Below, in pieces: positions 9,131-19,253 of a stretch of 64,000 bases of DNA. Every line of letters begins with the position of its first letter. Positions within the stretch are counted from its first letter, which is position 1. The DNA is from Gammaproteobacteria bacterium (GTDB taxonomy: Bacteria > Pseudomonadota > Gammaproteobacteria > Poriferisulfidales > Poriferisulfidaceae): the NCBI GenBank assembly GCA_026706895.1, contig JAPOXW010000004.1, positions 1 to 64,000 on the forward strand, written 5' to 3'. The notes under the pieces were generated by a model that had not been told where the DNA came from, did not search any database, and was given only the letters and a program-made list of their open reading frames with translations. The position numbers and the translations under genes are program-made.

Positions 9131-10228
9131 ATGCCGGCACAGATCTTGATCGGATTGTCCGGAGGGGTCGATTCGGCTGTTGCGGCCTGGAAGCTGCGCG
9201 AACGCGGCATCGAGGTCGAAGCCGTATTCATGAAGAACTGGGAAGAGGACGATACCGAGGAATATTGTGCGGCAGCAGTGGATCTTGCTGATGCTCAGGC
9301 GGTTTGCGACAAGCTTGACCTCCAGTTGCACACCATCAATTTCTCTGCGGAATACTGGGATCGCGTGTTCCAGGTCTTCTTGGCCGAGTATTCGGCCGGA
9401 CGCACGCCGAACCCGGATATCCTGTGCAATCGCGAAATCAAGTTTCGAGCTTTCCTGGACTATGCCTGGACGCTTGGCGTGGATCGCATCGCCACGGGCC
9501 ACTATGCGGGCGTCCGGTTTCATGGGGTGGCCCCCGAGCTCATCCAGTCCGAGGACTTGGACAAGGATCAGACCTATTTCCTTCATCGCCTGGATCAGGA
9601 GCAATTGGCCTCTGCCCACTTTCCCCTGCAGGGTATGACCAAGAAAGAGACTCGGGAGCAGGCACGCCGGATCGGGCTTCCGGTGCACGATAAGAAAGAC
9701 AGCACGGGCATCTGTTTCATCGGGGAGCGGCGTTTCCAGGACTTTCTGGCGAATTACATCCCGGCTCAGCCCGGCTCGATTGTTGATTCTTCCGGGAGCA
9801 AGCTAGGAGAACACCAAGGATTGGCATTCCAGACGATCGGCCAGCGAACAGGCCTTGGTATTGGTGGAATTTCCGGAAGCGGCGAAGGTCCTTGGTATGT
9901 CGTCGACAAGAACCTCGAAAACGGTCAATTGACCGTAACCCAGGATCGCAACCACCCAGCTTTGAACGTCCATGTGCTGGAAATCGAATCGCCGCATTGG
10001 ATTGCCGGCAGTCCGCCCGAAGAGCAGTCGCTCAAGGCGCGGATTCGCCATCGCCAGCCCTTGCAGGACTGCTGGCTGGAACAGAACGGGAAAGACTGCC
10101 GGGTGCGCTTTGCATTGCCCCAATGGGCCCCGGCTCCAGGCCAATCGGTAGTGTTTTACCTCGGAGAAGTCTGCCTGGGAGGAGGCGTTATCTTGAAAGC
10201 GTTGGACACAGGTTCCGCTGCCTCATAA
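9131..10228 (+). CDS. mnmA: tRNA-specific 2-thiouridylase MnmA
   Basis: MnmA thiolates U34 of tRNA-Lys, -Glu and -Gln using sulfur from the TusE relay. The PP-loop GLSGGVDSAVA lies at residue 8 onward; the two catalytic cysteines are in NPDILCNRE and TGICFIGER. Length (365 aa) is normal. It follows nudJ closely and probably shares its transcript. hflD, which sits next to mnmA in E. coli, is missing; acnA follows instead. Confidence 0.97.
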   Translation: MPAQILIGLSGGVDSAVAAWKLRERGIEVEAVFMKNWEEDDTEEYCAAAVDLADAQAVCDKLDLQLHTINFSAEYWDRVFQVFLAEYSAGRTPNPDILCNREIKFRAFLDYAWTLGVDRIATGHYAGVRFHGVAPELIQSEDLDKDQTYFLHRLDQEQLASAHFPLQGMTKKETREQARRIGLPVHDKKDSTGICFIGERRFQDFLANYIPAQPGSIVDSSGSKLGEHQGLAFQTIGQRTGLGIGGISGSGEGPWYVVDKNLENGQLTVTQDRNHPALNVHVLEIESPHWIAGSPPEEQSLKARIRHRQPLQDCWLEQNGKDCRVRFALPQWAPAPGQSVVFYLGEVCLGGGVILKALDTGSAAS

Positions 10229-10327
10229 ACGGTTTCGTGCGAAAATAGGCGTTTGTCGCCGCCCGCCAATCCTGGCAGAGTGTTAAAGTTCATTTTTCTA
10301 AACGAAAACTTACGCAATTACAAAACT

Positions 10328-13000
10328 ATGGGAAACAGTCTCAATACGAAATCTACGCTCAAGGTGGGCGAGGAAACTTATCAGATATACCGGTTAACCG
10401 ACCTGGAAGGTGCCAATCGCCTTCCATTTTCACTGAAAATCCTTCTGGAAAACCTGTTGCGTCACGAGGATGGCCGCACGGTTACTTCGGACGACATCCA
10501 GGCTCTGCTGAACTGGGATCCATCCGCCGAAGCCAGTCAGGAGATCGCATTCCGCCCTGCCCGCGTGCTGATGCAGGACTTCACCGGGGTTCCTGCTGTG
10601 GTTGATCTGGCTGCCATGCGCGACGCCATGGGCGTACTGGGCGGCAATCCGGAACGCATCAACCCCCTGCAACCGGCTGAGTTGGTCATCGATCACTCGG
10701 TCCAGGTTGACCGATTCGCCAGTGATCAGGCATTTGATCTCAATGCAAAACTGGAATTCGACCGGAATCGGGAACGCTACCAGTTCCTCAAATGGGGCCA
10801 AAACGCCTTCAGCAACTTCAAAGTCGTGCCGCCGGATACCGGCATCGTGCATCAAGTCAACCTTGAATATCTGGCGCGCGTGGTGTTCGCGCAGGAACGC
10901 GATGGCATGCTGGAAGCCTATCCCGACACTCTGGTCGGTACCGATTCCCACACGACGATGATTAACGGCATCGGTGTTCTAGGCTGGGGCGTGGGCGGCA
11001 TCGAGGCGGAAGCCTCCATGCTCGGCCAACCGATTTCCATGCTGATCCCCCGTGTCGTCGGTTTCCGGCTGGCCGGCAGCCTGCCGGAAGGTGCCACCGG
11101 TACGGATCTGGTGCTGACGATCGTCCAGATGCTGCGAGAACACGGTGTGGTTGGGAAGTTCGTTGAATTCCATGGTGATGGGCTGGATCAGCTCTCCATC
11201 GGGGATCGAGCCACCATCGCCAACATGGCGCCGGAATACGGGGCAACCTGCGGGCTGTTCCCAATCGACGCCGAAACAGTCAATTATCTGCGCCTGACCG
11301 GTCGGGACGAACACCTGGCCGATCGGGTCGAGGCCTATGCGAAAGAACAGGGAATGTGGCGTGAAGCCGGCGATAAGCCGGTCGAATACAGCGAATCACT
11401 CGAACTGGATCTCGGTTCAGTCGAGCCGAGCCTGGCCGGACCCAAACGACCTCAGGATCGGGTGCCGCTGCGCGAAGCGGCATCGCAATTCCAGGCCCGG
11501 CTGGAAGAGATCAACCAGGCGCGCAACAAGTCGCGGCAATCCAGCCTGGATGTCGAAATCGATGGCCAGGCCTGCACCGTGGGCGACGGGCTGGTCGCCA
11601 TCGCCGCCATTACTTCTTGCACGAACACGTCCAATCCGTCAGTCATGGTGGCCGCCGGGCTGGTCGCGAAGAAGGCAATGGAGTTGGGACTGAAAGCTCG
11701 CCCGTGGGTCAAGACTTCCCTGGCTCCCGGCTCGCGCGTGGTGACGGACTACCTGGAACGGGCTGGTTTGATGGAAGCCTTGAAGCAGTTGGGCTTTCAC
11801 CTGGTCGGCTATGGCTGCACGACCTGCATCGGCAATTCCGGGCCTCTGCCGGAACAGGTCTCGAAAATCATCCAGGACCACGACTTGACCGCCGTATCCG
11901 TGCTGTCCGGCAACCGGAATTTTGAAGGACGGATCCATGCCCAGGTCCTGATGAATTACCTGGCCTCACCGCCCCTGGTGGTCGCGTACGCCATTGCTGG
12001 GCGAATGGACGTGGATCTGCACCAGGAGCCGATAGCCACGACGCCGGAAGGCCAGCCGGTCTACCTAAAGGATCTCTGGCCGACTCAGCATGAGATTGCC
12101 GAAGTCATGGGAGGCGCGCTGGATGCCGGCCAATTCCGGGCGAGCTACCAGAACGTGTTCCAAGGCGACGATCATTGGGCGGGCCTTGAGAGCGTCTCGA
12201 GCGGCCTCTACGAGTGGCCTGACTCGACCTACGTGTCGCACCCACCCTACTTCGAAGATCTTTCCATGGAAGTGGCGAACCCTGTCGATATTCAAGGCGC
12301 ACGGGTACTGGCATTTCTCGGCGATTCAGTCACGACCGACCACATTTCGCCAGCCGGCTCCATCGCTGAAGATAGCCCGGCTGGGCGCTATCTGATCGCA
12401 CGCGGGGTGCAACCGGCTGACTTCAATTCCTACGGCTCGCGCCGAGGCAACCACGAAGTGATGATGCGCGGGACCTTTGCCAACATCCGGCTGCGGAACC
12501 GCTTGGCCAACGGTGTCGAGGGAGGCGTAACCCGGCACTTGCCGGATGGTGAATTGATGTCGATCTTCGATGCGGCCATGAAATACCGAGAGGAAGGAAT
12601 TCCGCTGATTGTGCTGGCCGGCAAGGAATACGGTTGCGGTTCATCTCGCGATTGGGCTGCTAAGGGTCCGCGGCTGCAAGGCGTGCGTGCCGTCATCGCG
12701 GAAAGTTATGAGCGAATTCACCGATCGAACCTGATCGGCATGGGAATCCTGCCACTACAGTTCCAGCCCGGAGAAAGCGCAGAATCGCTGGGGCTGACCG
12801 GTGAAGAGGTCTTCGACATTCTCGGTCTCGATGCTGCCAGCAAGCCGGGCGGGCGGCTGAAGGTGACTGCGACTGCAGCCGATAACGGGGGCGCGACGAG
12901 GACATTCGAGGTAGCGGTGCGTATCGATACCCCGCAGGAATCGGAATACTACCGGCATGGGGGAATCCTGCACTACGTGCTGCGCCAGTTGGCCGCTTAG
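10328..13000 (+). CDS. acnA: Aconitate hydratase A
   Basis: AcnA interconverts citrate and isocitrate in the TCA cycle. The 890-residue product has the three [4Fe-4S] ligands in SCTNTSNP and GCTTCIGNSGPL, and the mobile C-terminal swivel domain with GSSRDWAAKG. The track's start at 10253 is a TTG extending an unconserved leader; the ATG at 10328 (MGNSLNTK) begins at the conserved N-terminus. Together with convergent fumC this forms a small TCA pair; the stops are 40 bp apart. Confidence 0.96.
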   Translation: MGNSLNTKSTLKVGEETYQIYRLTDLEGANRLPFSLKILLENLLRHEDGRTVTSDDIQALLNWDPSAEASQEIAFRPARVLMQDFTGVPAVVDLAAMRDAMGVLGGNPERINPLQPAELVIDHSVQVDRFASDQAFDLNAKLEFDRNRERYQFLKWGQNAFSNFKVVPPDTGIVHQVNLEYLARVVFAQERDGMLEAYPDTLVGTDSHTTMINGIGVLGWGVGGIEAEASMLGQPISMLIPRVVGFRLAGSLPEGATGTDLVLTIVQMLREHGVVGKFVEFHGDGLDQLSIGDRATIANMAPEYGATCGLFPIDAETVNYLRLTGRDEHLADRVEAYAKEQGMWREAGDKPVEYSESLELDLGSVEPSLAGPKRPQDRVPLREAASQFQARLEEINQARNKSRQSSLDVEIDGQACTVGDGLVAIAAITSCTNTSNPSVMVAAGLVAKKAMELGLKARPWVKTSLAPGSRVVTDYLERAGLMEALKQLGFHLVGYGCTTCIGNSGPLPEQVSKIIQDHDLTAVSVLSGNRNFEGRIHAQVLMNYLASPPLVVAYAIAGRMDVDLHQEPIATTPEGQPVYLKDLWPTQHEIAEVMGGALDAGQFRASYQNVFQGDDHWAGLESVSSGLYEWPDSTYVSHPPYFEDLSMEVANPVDIQGARVLAFLGDSVTTDHISPAGSIAEDSPAGRYLIARGVQPADFNSYGSRRGNHEVMMRGTFANIRLRNRLANGVEGGVTRHLPDGELMSIFDAAMKYREEGIPLIVLAGKEYGCGSSRDWAAKGPRLQGVRAVIAESYERIHRSNLIGMGILPLQFQPGESAESLGLTGEEVFDILGLDAASKPGGRLKVTATAADNGGATRTFEVAVRIDTPQESEYYRHGGILHYVLRQLAA

Positions 13001-13039
13001 GCGGCTCCCTTCCCGGGACGCTATGGCGCTGGTTGCCGG

Positions 13040-14410
13040 TTACTTCTGGATCCCTCCGCGGGTCAATGCGTCCGGATCCAGGAGACGTTTCAATTCCTCT
13101 TCGGACAGGTCGGTCTGTTCCCGCGCCACATCGATGACCGGGCGCCCTTCCGCATAAGCCTGCTTGGCAATGGCCGCCCCTTTTTCATAACCGATTACGG
13201 TGTTCAATGCCGTTACCAGAATCGGATTCCGCTCAAGCGACTCTTGCAATACCGCTTCGTTGACGGTGAAGCCAGAAATCGCCTGGTCGGCCAGAAGACG
13301 CGAGGAATTGGAGAGCAGCTCAATGCTTTGCAATAGGTTGTAGGCAATCACCGGCAACATCACGTTCAACTGGAAGCCGCCAGACTGCCCTGCCACTGCA
13401 ATCGTCGCATCGTTCCCCATCACTTGGGCGGCCACCATCGCCGTTGCTTCGGGAACCACTGGATTGACCTTGCCCGGCATGATGCTGCTGCCTGGCTGCA
13501 GGGCTGGCAACGCGATTTCTCCAAGACCGGCTAGGGGCCCGGAATTCATCCAGCGCAAGTCGTTGGCAATTTTCATCAGGCTTACGGCCACTGTGCGTAA
13601 CTGCCCGCTGAGTTCCACGGCCGTATCTTGGGCCGCCAGTCCCTCAAATTTATCCGGCTTGGATTGAAAGTCGAGCGAAGTGTTGCTCCGAATCGACTCG
13701 ATGAAAGCATCCTCGAATCCTTCCGGGGCATTGATGCCGCTGCCCACTGCCGTACCGCCCTGCGCCAGTTCCAGCAGCCGAGGCAATGCCGCCTCGATCC
13801 GCTCTATTCCATAGCGAATCTGACTGGCCCAAGCTCCAACTTCCTGTGACATTCGCACCGGCATCGCATCCATCAGGTGAGTGCGCCCGGTCTTGACCTG
13901 CCGATCCAGGTCAGCCGCCTTGGCCTCTACCGTCTGATGCAAATGCCGCAGGGCCGGCAACAACTGCTCATGAAGCGCCAATGCGGCGCTGACATGCAGG
14001 ACAGTTGGGATCACGTCGTTCGAGCTCTGACTCATGTTGACGTGATCGTTGGGATGCACGCCCCTCCCCGCCAGACGGGCAATCACCTCATTGGCGTTCA
14101 TGTTCGTGCTGGTCCCGGAACCGGTCTGGAACACGTCAACCGGAAATTCCGCATCATGCTGGCCGTCTGCAACCTGCCGGGCAGCCTCGATGATGGCATT
14201 GGCTTTTTCCTTCTCCAGCAAGCCCAGGCTCGCGTTGGCTTCCGCGCAAGCCTTCTTGACCAGGCCGAGCCCATAAAGGAAAGCGCGCGGCATTGTCAGG
14301 CCGCTGATCGGGAAGTTTTCAACTGCACGCTGTGTTTGTGCGCCATATAGGGCATCTTCGGGAACCTGGATTTCCCCCATGCTGTCTTTTTCTGTGCGAT
14401 ATGAGGCCAT
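13040..14410 (-). CDS. fumC: Class II fumarate hydratase
   Basis: FumC is the iron-independent fumarase converting fumarate and malate. The 456-residue protein has the superfamily signature GSSIMPGKVNP, the substrate-binding region GSGTSTNMN and the TGRTHLMDA segment. It converges with acnA and diverges from purB, another member of the same fumarase/aspartase superfamily, with a gap of about 70 bp between start codons. Confidence 0.97.
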   Translation of the reverse strand: MASYRTEKDSMGEIQVPEDALYGAQTQRAVENFPISGLTMPRAFLYGLGLVKKACAEANASLGLLEKEKANAIIEAARQVADGQHDAEFPVDVFQTGSGTSTNMNANEVIARLAGRGVHPNDHVNMSQSSNDVIPTVLHVSAALALHEQLLPALRHLHQTVEAKAADLDRQVKTGRTHLMDAMPVRMSQEVGAWASQIRYGIERIEAALPRLLELAQGGTAVGSGINAPEGFEDAFIESIRSNTSLDFQSKPDKFEGLAAQDTAVELSGQLRTVAVSLMKIANDLRWMNSGPLAGLGEIALPALQPGSSIMPGKVNPVVPEATAMVAAQVMGNDATIAVAGQSGGFQLNVMLPVIAYNLLQSIELLSNSSRLLADQAISGFTVNEAVLQESLERNPILVTALNTVIGYEKGAAIAKQAYAEGRPVIDVAREQTDLSEEELKRLLDPDALTRGGIQK

Positions 14411-14482
14411 TTGATAAAAAAGCGACGATTTGCAAGGGGCAGTATAATTAATTCTGGAAATTTGTTATTGAGAGTCGCACGC

Positions 14483-15853
14483 TTGGAACTTTCGCCATTG
14501 ACTGCCCTGTCGCCGGTTGATGGGCGCTACCACAAGACTACAAACACGCGACTGCGCCAGTTATTCTCCGAATTCGGCCTGATTCACCACCGTCTTGAGG
14601 TGGAGGTCGTATGGCTTTTGGCCTTGTCGGATCATCCGGGAATTCCGGAGATTCCATCTTTGTCCGATGCAGCCAAAGAGCGCCTTCAATCGCTGGTTGC
14701 GGGATTCTCTCCCGAGCAGGCCCAGCAGGTCAAGGACATCGAAAAAGAAACCAACCACGACGTCAAGGCCCTGGAGTATTTCTTGCGCGGAAAGCTCAAA
14801 GAAGACCCGGATCTGGGTGTGCTGGAGGGATTCATTCACTTTGCCTGCACTTCGTGGGACGTCAACCATCCAGCCTATGCCCTGATGCTCGACCGCGCCC
14901 GCACGGAGGTTGTGCTGCCGGCACTGGAGCGCCTTGAGCAAAACATTCAAAGCATGGCTCACGAATATGCAGACGTCCCGATGTTGTCGCGCACGCACGG
15001 CCAGCCCGCCTCGCCAACCACCGTCGGCAAGGAACTCGCGGTGACGGTTGCCCGGCTCCGACGCCAACTGGAACCTCTTCGAAGCATGCGTTTTCTGGGC
15101 AAGATGAACGGCGCCATCGGTAACTACAACGCACACCTCGCTGCCTATCCGGAAGTCGACTGGACCGATCTTTCCGAAAAAGTTCTGGATTCGCTCGGGC
15201 TGGATCCGAATCCCTACACCACGCAAATCGAACCCTACGACCAGTTCGCGGAGTTCTTCCACTGCCTGATCCGCATCAACAACCTGCTGACCGATTTCGC
15301 GCAGGACGTCTGGCAGTACATTTCTTTAGGCTACTTCCGGCAGAAGGCCAAAGCCGGCGAAGTCGGCTCCTCGACCATGCCGCACAAGGTCAACCCGATC
15401 GACTTCGAGAATGCAGAGGGCAACTTGGGGCTGGCTTGCGCCGAACTGGACTACTATGCGAACAAGTTACCGATTTCACGTTTGCAGCGCGACCTGAGCG
15501 ATTCCACGGTATTGCGGAACATGGGTGCGACCTTGGCATGCAGCACCAATGCATACGCCGCGCTTGAGCGTGGCCTGGGCAAGTTGGATGTGGACACGGA
15601 GCGGTTGGACGACGATCTGGAAGCCTGTCCCGAGGTTTTGGCGGAAGCCGTCCAAACCGTAATGAAACGTTACGGCCTGCCGGATCCCTACGAACAGCTC
15701 AAGGCATTCACCCGAGGACAGCGCATCACCCGGGAGAACCTGGCCGAGTTCATTTCGGGACTGGATTTGCCTGACGACGCCAAGCAGCGGCTGTCGGCGA
15801 TGACGCCACGTGACTACATCGGTGCCGCAGCCGAGTTGGCACGCCGGATCTGA
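14483..15853 (+). CDS. purB: Adenylosuccinate lyase
   Basis: PurB cleaves SAICAR and adenylosuccinate in purine synthesis. The signature SSTMPHKVNPIDFENAEG and the TNHDVKALEYF segment are present. The track extends the ORF to a TTG at 14411, but homology begins at LELSPLTALSPVDGRY, so a TTG start at 14483 is chosen; GAGAG lies about 8 bases upstream. This gives 456 residues, the E. coli length. A TTG start for a core gene is unusual. Confidence 0.95.
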   Translation: MELSPLTALSPVDGRYHKTTNTRLRQLFSEFGLIHHRLEVEVVWLLALSDHPGIPEIPSLSDAAKERLQSLVAGFSPEQAQQVKDIEKETNHDVKALEYFLRGKLKEDPDLGVLEGFIHFACTSWDVNHPAYALMLDRARTEVVLPALERLEQNIQSMAHEYADVPMLSRTHGQPASPTTVGKELAVTVARLRRQLEPLRSMRFLGKMNGAIGNYNAHLAAYPEVDWTDLSEKVLDSLGLDPNPYTTQIEPYDQFAEFFHCLIRINNLLTDFAQDVWQYISLGYFRQKAKAGEVGSSTMPHKVNPIDFENAEGNLGLACAELDYYANKLPISRLQRDLSDSTVLRNMGATLACSTNAYAALERGLGKLDVDTERLDDDLEACPEVLAEAVQTVMKRYGLPDPYEQLKAFTRGQRITRENLAEFISGLDLPDDAKQRLSAMTPRDYIGAAAELARRI

Positions 15854-15877
15854 CTAAACTTCGGGGCAGATTCGGCA

Positions 15878-16741
15878 ATGGATCTTTCGCTCCTCAATTT
15901 CATCAACCATCCTATGGTGGGCACGCCATATGGGTCTGTTCTTGATCTCGCCATCGTTCTGGCGATTACGTGCTGGCTGCTATCGGTCATCACGCGCGAA
16001 TATTCTTGGGTAGATCGGGTTTGGTCGGTGGCTCCGGCCATTTTTTGTTTGCTGGTTGCTTCAAGTGCCAATTTCGAGTCGTCCCGTCTGAACCTGATGA
16101 CGCTTCTGATCTGCCTCTGGGCGATTCGAATGACTTTCAACAGCGCAAGGAGAGGGTATTACCAGCCTGGCGGAGAAGATTACCGGTGGGCGTACCTGTG
16201 CGAAAAACTCGGGCCGACCGGGTTCCAGGCTCTCAATCTATTCTTCATCGCTCCCGGGCTGTTGCTTGTTGTCTGGCTGTTTACCTCGCCCATACACCAC
16301 GCCTGGACCGCCATGGAATCGCCGCTGAACTGGCTGGACGGATTGGCCGCCGCCTTGTTCGCCCTGTTCTGGATCGGGGAGGCGGTCGCGGATCAGCAGA
16401 TGTGGCGTTTCCAGCAACAGAAGAAAGCGCGCCAAGGGCAAGGCCTTCCGATTGAGACCCCGTTCATCACAACGGGACTGTTCCAATATTGTCGACATCC
16501 GAATTTCTTCTGTGAGCTCGGGATGTGGTGGGTGTTCTACCTGTTCGCGATCGCTGCGACCGACAAGATTTTCAATTGGAGCGGGCTGGGATTCCTAGCC
16601 TTGACCGGTCTGTTTCTTGGTTCAACAAGGGTGACTGAATCCATCTCCGCATCGCGTTACCCGTCCTACCGCGCCTACCAGGCAAGGGTTTCCCGCTTGA
16701 TCCCCTTCACCCGGCTGGGTTGTATCAAATCCGCGTCTTGA
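15878..16741 (+). CDS. DUF1295 family membrane protein
   Basis: The 287-residue protein has about six to seven hydrophobic segments and the C-terminal hallmark ITTGLFQYCRHPNFF, shared by isoprenylcysteine methyltransferases and steroid 5-alpha-reductases (DUF1295). It is probably an inner-membrane enzyme acting on a lipid or isoprenoid substrate, but neither substrate nor reaction can be read from sequence. It follows purB by 24 bp, so co-transcription is likely. Confidence 0.85.
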   Translation: MDLSLLNFINHPMVGTPYGSVLDLAIVLAITCWLLSVITREYSWVDRVWSVAPAIFCLLVASSANFESSRLNLMTLLICLWAIRMTFNSARRGYYQPGGEDYRWAYLCEKLGPTGFQALNLFFIAPGLLLVVWLFTSPIHHAWTAMESPLNWLDGLAAALFALFWIGEAVADQQMWRFQQQKKARQGQGLPIETPFITTGLFQYCRHPNFFCELGMWWVFYLFAIAATDKIFNWSGLGFLALTGLFLGSTRVTESISASRYPSYRAYQARVSRLIPFTRLGCIKSAS

Positions 16742-16780
16742 TCTAGGCCGATCCGCCTCCCATACGGGAATGAGCGGAAT

Positions 16781-17911
16781 TCAGATTCCCAGCTTGTTCC
16801 CGATGATGTCCTTGATGTTCTCCAAGGTGGGCTCGACGCTCTCCAGTTTCACGTCCTCGACGACGCTGGGGTCCTTCAACCCGTGTCCCGTCAGTGTGCA
16901 GACCACCGTGCTGCCGTTTTCGATCTTGCCCGAGAGGATGTCTCGCATGACGCCCGCCACCGACACGGCCGAAGCCGGTTCGCAGAAAACCCCTTCATTG
17001 CTGGCCAGCTGCCTTTGCATTTCCAGGATTTCTTCGTCCGTGCATTCATCGAACCATCCGCCCGACTCGCGGTGCACGATCCAAGCGTAATCCCAGCTCT
17101 GGGGGTGGCCGATGCGGATGGCGGTTGCCCGGGTCTCTGGTTTCTCCACCCATTCGCCTCGCATGAACGGGGCGCTGCCCGAGGCCTGATAACCCACCAT
17201 GACTGGCCGCTTGTCGACCTGCTTCGGTACTTCGACATTGTGTGAGTCTAGCGAAGACTCGCAGGTTTCCGTCACTTCGGAGCGGCAGCCGGCCAATTCA
17301 CTGTATCCGATCCAGTGCGCGCTGATGTTGCCGGCATTCCCGACCGGGAGGCAGTGGTAATCCGGAGGAGTCCCCAATGCCCCGACGACTTCATAAGCGA
17401 TGGTTTTTTGGCCTTGGAGCCGGTAGGGATTGATCGAGTTGACGATGGATACGGGCATTTCCTCTCCCACTTCCCGGACGAGTCGCATGCCATCGTCGAA
17501 ATTCCCCTTGATCTGGAGGATAGTCGCACCATGCATGATCGCCTGAGCGAGTTTTCCGAGTGCCACGTTTCCTTCTGGAATCAGCACGAAACATTCCATG
17601 CCGGCTCGAGTGGCATAAGCCGCAGCGGATGCCGAAGTGTTGCCAGTAGACGCGCAGATGATCGCCCGGCTGCCCTCTTCCGCGGCCCGGGTCACCGCCA
17701 CAGTCATGCCTCGATCTTTGAATGAGCCGGTCGGGTTGAGCCCCTCGAACTTGGCCAACACCCGGCAGTCCGTCCCCCATTCGCGAGGCAGTCGCTTCAA
17801 CTCGATGAGCGGGGTATCGCCCTCGCACAGGGTCACCGCGGGCGTGTCCTGCGCAATTGGCAGGAATTCCCGATAACGGTCAATCAACCCGGTGTAGCGT
17901 CGTGTCTCCAT
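16781..17911 (-). CDS. thrC: Threonine synthase
   Basis: ThrC converts O-phosphohomoserine to threonine using PLP; the Schiff-base lysine is in PTGSFKDRGM. Other marks are CASTGNTSAS and PVGNAGNISAHW. At 376 residues it belongs to the shorter class, but carries an apparent insertion of roughly 20-25 residues (starting LAGCRSEVTE) between HWIGYSE and DKRPVMVGYQ, with two cysteines. It is the last gene of alaC-hom-thrC, 19 bp after hom. Confidence 0.95.
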   Translation of the reverse strand: METRRYTGLIDRYREFLPIAQDTPAVTLCEGDTPLIELKRLPREWGTDCRVLAKFEGLNPTGSFKDRGMTVAVTRAAEEGSRAIICASTGNTSASAAAYATRAGMECFVLIPEGNVALGKLAQAIMHGATILQIKGNFDDGMRLVREVGEEMPVSIVNSINPYRLQGQKTIAYEVVGALGTPPDYHCLPVGNAGNISAHWIGYSELAGCRSEVTETCESSLDSHNVEVPKQVDKRPVMVGYQASGSAPFMRGEWVEKPETRATAIRIGHPQSWDYAWIVHRESGGWFDECTDEEILEMQRQLASNEGVFCEPASAVSVAGVMRDILSGKIENGSTVVCTLTGHGLKDPSVVEDVKLESVEPTLENIKDIIGNKLGI

Positions 17912-17930
17912 ATTCCATTTGACCCCCCTC

Positions 17931-19253
17931 TCATTTCAAAAGTTCGATTCGAATCCTTTGAACCGGGGCAACAATGTCATCCAATTCCTCGATGCGAGAA
18001 AGCGCCTGGTCCATGCGATCCTCCGGAACTTCGTGGGTCAGCAGAATCACCGGAACGCTACCGTCTGCGCCTTGGATATCGGGCTCACGCTGCCGGATTG
18101 CCTCGATACTGATTCCCAGGCCACCCAGAATGTCAGTCACCGCAGCCAGCACGCCGGGGCGATCGATTGCTTGCAATCTCAGATAGCAGGCAGTCGTAAC
18201 CTGCCCGATTGGCAGGATGGGAATATCGCTCAGCGCATGGGGCTGGTAGGCCAAGTGCGGCACTCGGTTTTCCGCGTCGGTGGTCAGTGTGCGCACCACA
18301 TCCACAAGGTCCGCGATGACTGCCGAAGCCGTCGGGTCTCCACCGGCGCCGGCACCGTAGTACAGATGCGCACCCGCCGCATCGGACTTCACGACCACGG
18401 CATTCATGACGCCGGCAACATTGGCCACCAGGCGTGAACGCGGGATCAGGGTGGGATGGACCCGCAGTTCAATCCCTTCACCTGCCCTCTTGGCAATGCC
18501 CAGATGCTTGATCCGGTAACCCAAAGAACGGGCATCTGCGATGTTTTCCGAAGTGATATCCGAAATCCCTTCAACATGCACATGATCGTAAGACAAGGGA
18601 ATGCCGAAGGCGATCGAGGCCAGGATCGTCAGCTTGTGCGCGGCATCGGTGCCGTCGACATCAAAAGTCGGATCGGCTTCTGCATAGCCGAGCCGCTGCG
18701 CTTCGGCAAGTATCTCTGCAAACGGGCGGCCTTCCTCTTCCATCGCCGTGAGGATGTAGTTGCCCGTGCCGTTGATGATCCCGGCAATCCATTCGATCCG
18801 GTTCCCGCTCAGGCTTTCCCGGATGTTCTTGATGATGGGAATGCTGCCCGCAACGGCCGCTTCGAATGCAATGTTGACGCCCTTCTGCTCTGCGTGCGCG
18901 AATATCTCGCTCCCGTGCAGGGCGATCAGGTGCTTGTTCGCAGTGATCACCGGCCGGCCCTGGTCGATTGCGCGCAGGATCAACTCACGTGCGGGATCAA
19001 TGCCGCCCATCAGCTCGATCACCACATCCACTTCCGGATGATCCACGACTTGTTGCGGATCCTGCGTCAGCTGGATCCCGTCAAGGTCGCAATCCCGTTC
19101 CTTGTTCAGGTCTCTGGCGCAGGCGGCGACGATATTCAGGCGTCGGCCGGCCCGGCGTTCGATTTCTTCCTGGTTGCGCGACAACGCGCGAATGACTCCG
19201 CAGCCCACGCAACCGAGCCCCAGCAACCCGACTTTCATCTCGTTTCCATTCAT
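17931..19253 (-). CDS. hom: Homoserine dehydrogenase
   Basis: Hom reduces aspartate semialdehyde to homoserine, the branch to threonine and methionine. The 440-residue protein has the Rossmann motif GLGCVGCGVI at the N-terminus, the catalytic-domain segment GIINGTGNYIL and a C-terminal ACT domain (YLRLQAIDRPGVLAAV), which suggests threonine feedback control. The ATG at 19253 overlaps the alaC stop (ATGA) and has GAGGG upstream, so the two genes are translationally coupled. Confidence 0.96.
   Translation of the reverse strand: MNGNEMKVGLLGLGCVGCGVIRALSRNQEEIERRAGRRLNIVAACARDLNKERDCDLDGIQLTQDPQQVVDHPEVDVVIELMGGIDPARELILRAIDQGRPVITANKHLIALHGSEIFAHAEQKGVNIAFEAAVAGSIPIIKNIRESLSGNRIEWIAGIINGTGNYILTAMEEEGRPFAEILAEAQRLGYAEADPTFDVDGTDAAHKLTILASIAFGIPLSYDHVHVEGISDITSENIADARSLGYRIKHLGIAKRAGEGIELRVHPTLIPRSRLVANVAGVMNAVVVKSDAAGAHLYYGAGAGGDPTASAVIADLVDVVRTLTTDAENRVPHLAYQPHALSDIPILPIGQVTTACYLRLQAIDRPGVLAAVTDILGGLGISIEAIRQREPDIQGADGSVPVILLTHEVPEDRMDQALSRIEELDDIVAPVQRIRIELLK

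Noticed and set aside
8630-9688. 352-aa minus-strand ORF
   Set aside because: Antisense to nudJ and mnmA, both of which carry clear catalytic motifs.
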